Origin: Prostheceraeus crozeri
Lineage: Eukaryota; Platyhelminthes; Polycladida; Euryleptidae
Length of the DNA stretch: 64,000 nucleotides
NCBI GenBank assembly: GCA_907163375.1
Contig: CAJQUW010007273.1
Coordinates: 425,001-489,000, forward strand
Reading direction: 5' to 3'
Below the pieces are notes generated by a model. That model was not told the DNA's origin. It saw only the letters and a program-made list of their open reading frames with translations, and did no database searches. Both the position numbers and the translations under genes were made by a program. This document shows positions 55,557 to 64,000 of this stretch, one piece after another (the stretch's first letter is position 1; every line of letters starts with the position of its first letter).

Positions 55557-55593
55557 TCGACAATGAAAGCGGTTCTCATATTTCTGTATAAAA

Positions 55594-57536
55594 CATTTTA
55601 TTTAGTAGTTAAGTTGATCATCGTTGCACAACTTTGAAATTGATAAATGAGCTATGTCACACTCTTCACATATTTGGCTTCTTCCATTTTGTTGAACATT
55701 CATTATGTTTTCAAAATTTTAAACATGATGATGGCTTGATGAATGCAGAGGAAATAAAAGTTAAAAGAACCAAAATGACGTCAAAATAATAGAGTTTGTC
55801 AATGCGGTCAATCACGCACTACTGCAATGGAGTAGGCCTAACTACCGCAGCGGGTAGCTCATACATGAGGGATCTTGGTATGAAGCTCCAACATGAATGG
55901 AACTTGAGGAGAACATTCCTAAGGCATTTCCTTACCTAGTTCCATGAATCAGATCGGAATGAAAGAGAAATTAATCCATAGAAACGATGATGGATGGCAA
56001 AATTAAATTAGTATTTTCAAAGAATCAGAAGTTTTTGTGATTGCCTGTCTGTAAATCTGCTTGTAATACAGATATGAATATATGGTAATATTTGGATATA
56101 TTTTTCAACCAAGAACTTTGCAACAACCAAGGAGGTTGGACATACAATGGATAAGTGCTTTTTATCGCAATTGATGTGTTGCAATCAATGTTGATTGAAT
56201 TAAACTTGAAAGCTTGAATATCAGTTCCTTTCGAAACATATCAATGCTGCATGATGCTCTGAATTGCTAAAAACATTAATTGTGTGCTTACCTTTCGAAA
56301 AAGATCGCTGAGTCTATTATCGCTTATCTATTATTATGGTACCGCTTTGCATATGTTTGAGAGAAGCTTCATAGAAGCTAAAAATTTTGAAATCATCAAT
56401 TCAAACAGAGTTTTGAAAATTTCATTTCAATTTGCAATTATCACAAAAGCGCAGGTCAAGCAAGTTAGTTTTAAGAGGACCGACCTCAGCAGAAATGCGA
56501 CAGATGAGCGGTCCTCCCCCATGCAAGGTTGGACCTTGGATTTTGGGTCGACCTTGGGTAAGTGATACAAAACTTGGGTCTTCTATTAGTGCTGCATGTA
56601 TACAAATCATGCTAATTACAAGTTATAAAAATTAATATCTTGATTTGAACCTTGGGAGAACTACATGACAGCAGCATGAAGTTCTGATTTTTTATCAAAA
56701 TTTCACTGAATTCACAGAACATTTCAAAAATGAAACTCATTTGATTATTAGCTATTTTACTTTGGGATTGGCAACAACGCGCATTGAAATTTCGTACATA
56801 TCGTTTTGCTGTAACGTTGCATGTATTTTGTTACATTTGTTCATCTTGAATTTTCATATATTTCATGTATCCACATTTTATATCTTCGCAGTTATCTTCG
56901 CACCCAAAACTGTCTGTCGACATTTATCCAAAAATGAATTCATTCCAATTTCGCATTCTAAATATGTTTGAGCATGCACTCATTACGCAGCTACATAGTA
57001 TTTATTAAGTATGTTTATATTTCTGAATGATAAGATGAAAACAATTGCTCTGTTATAAGTAATGTGTAATTCAATCGTAATTAAATCAAAGATTTTCAAT
57101 TAGTCAGTATATCAGTATAGGTTAAATCAATAGAAAGTTTTATAACGTACACCGGTAGTAAATGTACTTAGGCTGCTAATTACAGTTGTTGCAATAAAAA
57201 GTCGTTTCCCACTAATACCACATTCTCATTGGCCCGATAGGAATTCTGGCCTATAGAAGAATCTTTATGTCAGCACAAAATACAGAAATGCACTTCGTTT
57301 ACTTCATTCTACTTATTTATTGAAACTTCGGCTTGAGTTTTGGGTTTTGACCCAAGTTTTAGCCAAAACCATGTATTGGGTATGTAAGATTTTTCCCAAC
57401 CTTGCTCCATGATGGATGATGTTAAACGCGTGTTGCCTTTGCCTTCGAGCATGCAGGCTCTTACACGCAGGTCCGACTGCATGTTTCATAAAACTTTGAT
57501 AATAGTTTTTAATAAAGTTTAGTTAATAATGTTATT
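55594..57536. other. non-coding DNA, no gene recognised
   Basis: Short frames only. A segment at 56460-56580 is slightly richer in G+C with overlapping frames on both strands but no domain. Confidence 0.45.
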
Positions 57537-58024
57537 AACTTGGTGTGAACTTGGGATGATCATATCGAATATTTACGGTGCAAGGCAAGTCAGCGCATAC
57601 ATATCAAGCGCAAGTTGAAGACTTTAGTGTCAGCTGCAAAACTTCACGAAATTTATATTGTGCTCATTCGCACCATCCTGGAATATGCCTGTCCAGTTTT
57701 TATTTGCTTTTCTAAGAAGAACAGTAAAGTACTGACAGGAATTGACAGAAGGGTTCATCGACTCATATATAACGGGTGCACAGCATGTCAGAAATGTCTG
57801 CCAGACTCTTTATGTAGAGCACAGAAGAATTTTGTTGGTTATAGAATTGTTTCACCACATTGAAAATGGTGATCACATCCTTCATGACTTACTACCACCG
57901 AGGCTACCACGGAGTGATTTTTGCTCTTTTCCTTATGCTCGAACTGACAAATATGCGAATTCATTTGTCTTTTCTCTTTACGTTATCTTTGTGAAAACAA
58001 TGGAATCTAGACAAAATTTGCTGT
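57537..58024 (+). pseudogene. LINE ORF2 C-terminal relic (CR1/L2-like)
   Basis: The plus strand reads LGVNLG, a stop in place of the conserved Trp, DDHIEYLRCKASQRIHIKRK, then LVSAAKLHEIYIVLIRTILE, YACPVF and VLTGIDRRVHRLIY. Another frame carries HHIENGDHILHDLLPPRLPR and a hydrophilic end. This is the same C-terminal stretch as at 16243-16745 but from a more divergent copy. It has one visible stop and at least one frame change near 57850. 5'-truncated. Confidence 0.78.
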
Positions 58025-60454
58025 AACTTCTATGTACATATTGATTTTCATTTCAATATATGATTTTTTTCAATATATACAAAGCACACTGATAAACTGG
58101 CGGTATCTTCAAATTTTCAATTTTCAAACACTGGAAACCGCCAGATACCGTTGTCATGACAACGCATGTCCATGCCGCTACATTGTTTTCAATGTCCATG
58201 ACCGTTCTAATCCTTTATTATTATAGAGTGCCGGCATTCAATGGCCCTGTTATCAATGAGAACTAATGCAATATAAGACTTATCACCGAGAATTAGATGA
58301 TAAAGTCATTTTTAACCTCACAGCAATCATAAAATCATGCCGCTGAAAATTGAACTAAAAACATAACATCTCAGCCAAGAAGCTCTTAGAAGATCTCAAC
58401 GATTCCTTGAATACTTACAGGGACTTGCATTACAATGCATTTCATGAAATTTCCTAGATCAACAGCTTAATTTCCGCTTAATTAAGATGCTTGTTAGCAA
58501 ATATTCATTCCTTTTGATATCCAACTTGTTTCATATTACTTATAATGGGGCTTCATCTCGGTAGTATATAAATTTGCAAAAATTTAGCTTTTTTAAAACA
58601 GCTCAAATATATTTTTGGACCACATGAACGTAATCTCCTTTAAAAACTGAATATTTTCATACAAGAATTTTCACTGTATAAAGACACTTTTTTGAGTCGA
58701 CACTCTACCTATATATACTTCCTCTATGCTCTTGCAATCATAATAATAATGCATGTATTTATAACCCACTTTCACTATAAAGTTCTAAGTGGTCATATAT
58801 TTCTTGAACAAATGGTTTTCAGAGTCTTTTTGAAGTAGATGGTATCAGACAGCGAACAAATGTCAGCTGCCTCTTCATTCCAACCAGCTGTAGCAATAAG
58901 CGACAATGTGCAATCACCGTGAGTGATGTTGGTGATCCACGAGATCTCCAGAGAACTGCTGCTATGTACATTACTTTCATGTTTGTCCTGCGTTGTTGGT
59001 GAAGTTGAATTTGACATGAATTTTCTTTTGGTTTTTTCGATTTACACATACACATTGCTGTTTTTGTACACTTAAAAGTCTATCTCTAGTGCATGTAGAT
59101 ATATGCCATTGAAATATAATTAGATAGACCGCACAGTGACTCCCAAGCTGTGAGAGCGCTGCTAAGTATTCAACTATCAGCTACGAAGGCTAGACATCGA
59201 AATCTATATCTAGTATTGTTGAGCAGGCTGAAGGACTGGGCAGCAGTTTTATATTGTTTGGTTCAAGTCTGTGAACTTCAAGCGATCTTTAATGTATCCT
59301 TTTCAAATGATCTTTATCTGCCACATTTTTATGCTATTGAGGCGTTTGGTCAAGCAGCAAAAGTGTCAATCATTTGACGACATTGATTTATGCGGAAAGT
59401 CAAATATTGTACAGTTCTGAGAGTGACTTAGTGAATTTCTTTCCAATTGTCAATTATCGGACTTGTTGGTACATTTATCATTTGCAGTTCATAATCTCCT
59501 CTTCTTCTTTATTTTCACTATAATATGTGAACTATTCATATAAAGTTATAGGTGAATTTAGTCACAATTGGTGACGAAATCTTTTATTCAGCAATGCAAC
59601 TGATTATGTGAATGGTTGTTTTAAGTAGCTGCACTTTTCAATTGAATCCAAGATTTCGATTCTGATATCCATGTTCCATGGCTTATAATGATTAATTCAT
59701 AGTAGCATTTGTACACTGCATTTATCTTTCAACTATCTACTGCTTTGTGTTTGGAAGGATTAAAAAATATTCCTTCTCTGATCTGCTGTTTGTATCATTT
59801 TATTTGTATTTTTCATTCTTTTCTTCGATTTTTTTCAATTATTTCTGTTTCTTTTATGACATGTCTGTAATGCCAGAAGAGCAATAGATTGATACTTCGA
59901 CTTCTTTATTGAAACGCAACTTCAGTCAATCTAAAATTAAGTCATGCACATTTACATCAAACATAAAGAGATCACAAAGTCCAATTACCTTCAATTGTGC
60001 GGGATTAGCACCAGACCATGAAGAGTCACCCATGCACGCAAGTAAATCAGTGCGAATGAAGGGATGAACAGTGCATGAAATCATTTACAAATGTCGGATG
60101 ATGACTGATCAACTATCGATCGCTGTACAATGAAATGAATGCGTTCACAAACATTCATGACAGATGATGACAATAGTGACAAACAAACAATAATGAATAA
60201 TGAACCAACAATGTCAGTTTGGCAACATCCAGTCAGCAGCATCTATTTTAGTCGATAATTTGACGACAGTAATTGTATGTCCATGGCGCAATTTATATTT
60301 TGGCGTGAGTTGTTGAAATCTGGTGTACATTCCAGATTTACAGTGTGTTCATGCCGATACATACTGCCATTATAATCAACATGGTCCTGAAGAGCGGAAC
60401 TAAACTGAAGCCGCGCTCTTAAAGAAATCAACAAAAAAAGTAACCTCAAAATCT
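58025..60454. other. non-coding DNA, no gene recognised
   Basis: A small hairpin-like pair lies at 58098-58150 (GGCGGTATCT / AACCGCCAGATACCG-type). Otherwise only short chance frames. Confidence 0.45.
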
Positions 60455-60662
60455 CATACTGTGGCCTTGTGGTAGAGTGTTCGCTCTGCGTCAGGGAGAA
60501 TATGGTTCAAACCTTGGTCGGGTCAAACCTAAGACTTTTATAAATAGGTGCACTCTGCTAAACGCTCAACACAAAAAGAATGAGAGTAGATAAATAACAA
60601 CTCGGCCACATGGAAAGGCTCCGTGACTAATGAGCTTCCAAGTATAAACAAGGTTCATTCAT
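60455..60662 (+). repeat. tRNA-derived SINE, family B, copy 2
   Basis: Head with box A TGGCCTTGTGGTAGAGTG (60462-60479) and box B GGTTCAAACCT (60504-60514), spaced as in a tRNA. Then GGTCGGGTCAAACCTAAGAC and a body ending AGTATAAACAAGGTTCATTC. Colinear with the inverted copy at 3548-3774. The head-plus-body layout recalls widespread invertebrate tRNA SINEs, but I cannot name the family with certainty. Confidence 0.8.
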
Positions 60663-61586
60663 TTTTCTATTTTTTTTTGATAACCACGAACCGGCAAACT
60701 TGTATTTGTGCATTTTCAAGAAAGCGTCGTCAATCTATTGAGGACGGTATATTCGCCATGTTCAATAATTGGTATCAGAACTAGAATTTTGACATTTTCC
60801 ATCCGTTATATCAAACTTCTAGTTGATAATTCAGGTTGTCAACAAGCCACATTGAAGGACTGCTGCTTCCTTTAACATGCTTATATCATGTACTTGTAAA
60901 CATATCGTATTTATCCTACTAAAAGGTAGACAGTCTTGACATTGAACACCATTCTGTCTTATGAACATGAAGAAACGTGTTTCGCCATCAAATTAATCAG
61001 GATACGTTCAAACGAACTGGATCTCTGCCATCCATTTGAAAATTGAAAGTGACAGTGTGAATTTTGAACCGACGAGGATAAAGTGAAGTTGACTTCAAAA
61101 ACCAATTTGACTATCGGATTTCAACAAGTTTTTCATGTAACCTCAGGTGCCCTGTTAATCAAATGTTTGTCTATTCCGCATTAACCTTTTGCAAAACATG
61201 AAATCGTACACGGAAATTAATCACTATTCCATCTGACTTCTTCAACAGACTGTCAAAATCTGTCAACAATGATCTTGATGATGGAATGACACGTAGAAAT
61301 GTCTATCACCAAGTCTTAGGAAGTTAAAGAATTATTATAATTGTAATAAATGAGACACTTGAATGTGCAGATATGGGAACGCAGAGGAAAATACGAAAAA
61401 CTATGATGCTTTGATGCATTTCGAAGTGGAATCAAAAATCAGCATCATCATCATTAAATGGAAATTCACTTTCAGATAACTATCGTCGCATGCGAAACTT
61501 AGAACCAACGTGCACAGCACATGTCCTCGTATCAATGTTTTTTTTATAATGGCGCATGTGAAACGGGTTGCAGATAGAGATGTACC
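60663..61586. other. non-coding DNA, no gene recognised
   Basis: Nothing supportable seen. Confidence 0.45.
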
Positions 61587-62046
61587 CATAGAAATTGATG
61601 ACAATAAAACCTCTAAAATGGAAGTAAATCTCTATGCAATACACAATAGTCGCACAAAAATCGCATTCATTTTCACTTAGATGCACTTGTGAACATAGAA
61701 ATCAACTGTTTATCTGAAGTTCGCTAGAATGGAAATTGATTCAAGGTCGCGGCACATCCGAGGGAACTAAGTTGGGGCATGAAGAACCAATTAAAAGCTT
61801 CGATTTACTCATGTGACTGATTCTAACCCAATGATACAGACGTTGGCAGGTGCATCTAAGTGAAAATGCGTGCGATTTATGTGCCGCTATTGTGCATTGC
61901 ATGTAGCTTAATTTCCATTCTAGAGGTTTTATTGTTGTCAATTTCTATGCTTGTGAAAGTCTGAATCATTGGGTTAGAATCAGTCACTTGTGCAATTCTA
62001 AGCTTTTCATTTGTTCTTCATGCTCCAACTTAGCTCCCCCGGATGT
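61587..62046. mobile_element. rearranged hAT-like element (CATAGAAAT family), split by a later insertion
   Basis: Contains the left end (61587-61685: CATAGAAATTGATG, AATAAAACCTCTAAAATGGA, CACAATAGTCGCAC). Next come the right end inverted (61695-61840: CATAGAAATCAACTG, GGTCGCGGCACATCC), an inverted copy of the left end (about 61850-61951, ending TTTCTATG), and part of the right end in direct orientation (61965-62046). So both ends occur twice in opposite directions, as if two elements were fused or one was duplicated inverted. The last segment is cut at 62046 by the 1401-bp element and continues at 63452 with GCCGCGACCTTGAGTCAATT. Confidence 0.75.
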
Positions 62047-63447
62047 GGGTAAATCCAATTTATTCCACAATATTTCTGTCTTTTCAACTTTGGGTCTCAG
62101 ATTTCCGTGAAAATTTGCATATGTACTTATTTTTTTACGCTGAACACGAAAATCTTAGCGGCGACCACACCAAATAAAAACTTTCCATAGAAATCTACCA
62201 CTTTTAAAATGCCATTTTCTTCTACATCTCGGTCAGAGGACAATGATCTCGGTCAGATAGATGTCGAACAGGAACTCTTCGGCTTCTGCATTTGGGTTGC
62301 TGATGAGACTGGGAGCTTGGGATGAATGCTTGCATGCGTAAAGCGAAGTGACCAAAATGTAATGTATTGCATATGATGTTCTTTGACCGTGACCCGCCTT
62401 GTCCATTGACCGAGATCTTCAATTTCAACGTTGTCCTCTGACCGAGAATTTCAAGGTCTCGGTCAGAGGACAAATTGATGTCGAAAAGGAAACTCTTCGG
62501 CTTCAGCATTTGGGTTATGAGACTGGGAACTTAGGGCGAATACTTGAATGCGTAAGACGAAGTGATCTAAATGCAATTGCATACATTATAATGTCCTTTG
62601 ACCGAGACCCTTGTATTCTGACCGAGATCTTCCATTTTAACGTTGTCGTCTGACCGAGATTTTTTAGGGTCTCGGTCAGAGGACATTTTCGTGGTTTTTG
62701 GAGATTTTGAGAGGGTTAATTTATATAAATGAAAAATTTCTTTTGCATAGATGTTAAGAGCATGGATCCCTCCTATGCCGCGAAATTTCATCGATTCCTG
62801 ACAAAATTTCTGGTTTCAGCATCCACATGAAATTTTTGGGAATATTCAAATACTCTGGACGAAAAAACGGATAAAAATATTTTTAAATCAATATTGCTCA
62901 CTTGTAACGTCATCAAACTAATTTTTTTCTTCACGGATTTATAAACTAGCACACTAGAGGATTCGTTTGGTGCAAAACGTTTGATGGAAAAATCAATATA
63001 TCAATATTCTTCGAGAAAAGGTACCTCGATCAGAGGACAGAAAACGTCTCGGTCAGAGGACATTTTTTTCATTGGACAATGGAAACCCAGTGAAAATTCA
63101 ATGATTAATATTAATTACAATATTTAAAATTAGACTGTCTTAAAGAGCTGATCTTCTACTTTCAGATGATATAAATATTAGTGGGTGTATTTGAATGTAG
63201 CTGATCGAAAATCCGTGTTGAAGTGAGAATACTGTAACTTTGGACATGCTTTTTTGGTCTTTTTTCAGCAAAAAACGGCAACTTGTGAAGAAGGTCTTGG
63301 CTTTGTGACTTTTTAAAAACCATGCCATAATAGATGAGATCCTGACGGTTCGATTAAAAAAAACTACTGAAATCGGTTCAGAAATATGGATTTTACAAAT
63401 CAAAGACACATTTTCGTCAAATGTTGTGGATTAAATTGGATTTACCC
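62047..63447. mobile_element. 1401-bp element with GGGTAAATCC ends, ATGT duplication and CTCGGTCA motif array
   Basis: Left end GGGTAAATCCAATTTATTCC plus ACAA and right end (inverted) GGGTAAATCCAATTTAATCC plus ACAA agree at 23 of 24 positions. ATGT is present on both sides (62043-62046, 63448-63451). Removing one ATGT and the element restores the host repeat (GGATGTGCCGCGACCTTGAG), as seen uninterrupted at 12229-12245, which proves a clean insertion. No transposase was recognised. The interior carries about eleven copies of CTCGGTCA in both orientations, many as TCTCGGTCAGAGGACA. Four-base duplications occur in several superfamilies (for example Chapaev, Sola1, Ginger), so the class is open. 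Confidence 0.85.
62228..62685. repeat. two tandem units of about 225 bp inside the 1401-bp element
   Basis: Unit 1 (about 62228-62458) and unit 2 (about 62459-62685) share, in order: CTCGGTCAGAGGACAA, GATGTCGAA, CTCTTCGGCTTC, GCATTTGGGTT, GAGACTGGGA, TGCGTAA, CGAAGTGA, TGACCGAGATCTTC, TTTTAACGTTGTC/TTTCAACGTTGTC and TCTGACCGAGA. Each unit ends in a near-palindrome of CTGACCGAGA and TCTCGGTCAG. Confidence 0.8.
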
Positions 63448-63451
63448 ATGT

Positions 63452-63500
63452 GCCGCGACCTTGAGTCAATTTCTATTCAATTTCCACTCCAGTCGCAAAG
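63452..63500 (+). repeat. right remainder of the split hAT-like element
   Basis: GCCGCGACCTTGAGTCAATT then TCTATTCAATTTCCACTCCA continues the family right end after the inserted element. The terminal TTTCTATG is not found, so the element is truncated here. Confidence 0.65.
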
Positions 63501-63539
63501 CAAAATGTGCACGTCATGCCATGTTCATAGGCGGTGCAT

Positions 63540-63805
63540 CAAGTTAATATCTGCATTGTGCAAACTTGTCTTTAAGAATGCGATCGCTGATTGGTTTTCA
63601 TATCTCCTGTCATATTTTTTTGAAATTTGTCTTATCCGAAACAAGCTCACTTCAGATGAATGCTTCATATCTAATTCCTTACCCTGGATGCAGTTATGAC
63701 GTGGATTTTCAACAGGAACCGCTCTTAATCTTTGTTGATGATATCTGTCAACATTTCTACCTTATAGCAAAAGCCTGTCGAACACTCGAAGATATTTGTA
63801 ACTAA
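63540..63805 (+). pseudogene. possible LINE reverse transcriptase relic
   Basis: Plus-strand pieces ADWFSYLLSYFFEICLIRNK and, in another frame, FQQEPLLIFVDDICQHFY resemble the LINE RT segment WFxSYLSNR..., GVPQGSxLGPLLFLIYVNDI. Several residues are lost at the PQG block and the frame changes once. The similarity is short, so the call is tentative. Confidence 0.4.
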
Positions 63806-64000
63806 AAACTTTATCGATGGTTCAATGAGTTCACAGACGAGTCTTGTTGAACTCAAAGCAACAATCCTCATAAGAAAAGTTTCGTGCGCTTTCCCAAGTT
63901 CATTTATCACAGCGTCAATATCTACTATACTTTATGAAACAAACAAATGAAGAAAAAGTTTGTCAATTCATTATTATTTTGCCATTAATGAGGAAAGATG
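63806..64000. other. non-coding DNA at window end
   Basis: Short stretch with a partial minus-strand frame (63725-63910) without a domain; nothing supportable. Confidence 0.4.

Larger units (their letters stand above)
53731..55593. mobile_element. 1.86-kb palindrome of two Penelope-like 3' ends, head to head
   Basis: Left arm (53731 to about 54570, element on minus strand) and right arm (about 54754-55593, element on plus strand) are inverted copies at roughly 98-99% identity by eye. They include the coding end, the 3' untranslated region and a terminal motif. A spacer of about 185 bp belongs to the longer left copy only. Penelope-like elements are known for inverted or tandem partial copies made at insertion, so this looks like one insertion event or a later palindromic duplication. 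Both copies are 5'-truncated: only the nuclease end of the polyprotein is present. Near identity of the arms implies a recent origin or gene conversion. Assembly artefact is possible. Confidence 0.88.

Noticed and set aside
63140-63409. 89-residue frame in the right part of the 1401-bp element as its transposase
   Set aside because: Too short, with no catalytic motif or DNA-binding domain seen.

Overview
The window looks like A+T-rich nuclear DNA from an invertebrate animal. No host gene could be supported. There are no operons, no long non-repetitive reading frames, and no rRNA or intact tRNA gene. The recognisable content is a mixture of metazoan mobile elements (Tc1, mariner, FLYWCH-MULE, hAT-like, CR1/L2-like LINEs, Penelope-like elements with GIY-YIG nuclease domains, tRNA-derived SINEs) and simple repeats. 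A cnidarian, mollusc or other marine invertebrate is plausible, but the sequence alone does not fix the species.

Layout. 0-10 kb: mostly unrecognised non-coding DNA, with a tRNA-derived SINE (family B), a tRNA-like relic, a 0.9-kb fold-back element and a small LINE reverse-transcriptase relic. 10-15.3 kb: a dense nest. A SINE (family A) was entered by a non-autonomous hAT-like element with an exact 8-bp target duplication. That element in turn holds a broken mariner. The same SINE was entered a second time by a Tc1 element whose 331-residue transposase is intact. A 717-bp fold-back element and two more SINE-A copies lie close by. 16-17.6 kb: LINE relic, a miniature copy of the hAT-like element, and a 24-bp minisatellite with a 240-bp higher-order period. 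19.2-19.9 kb: a second hAT-like element with an exact 8-bp duplication. 22.6-25 kb: Penelope fragments, a CT array of about 900 bp and a fold-back. 25-38 kb: almost featureless. 38.1-40.4 kb: a nearly whole MULE with FLYWCH finger, DDE transposase, repeat-rich ends and an 8-bp duplication. 42-49 kb: Penelope and three LINE relics. 53.7-55.6 kb: a 1.86-kb near-perfect palindrome of two Penelope 3' ends. 57.5-58 kb: LINE relic. 60.5-64 kb: SINE-B, a rearranged hAT-like element, and inserted in it a 1401-bp element with 24-bp inverted ends, an ATGT duplication and an array of CTCGGTCA motifs.

The elements do not form a cooperative system; they record layered insertion. The two most unusual items are the 1401-bp CTCGGTCA element, whose family I could not assign, and the Penelope palindrome with hammerhead-like ends. 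All alignments and identity estimates were made by eye. No retrovirus-like, LTR or capsid-bearing element was recognised.
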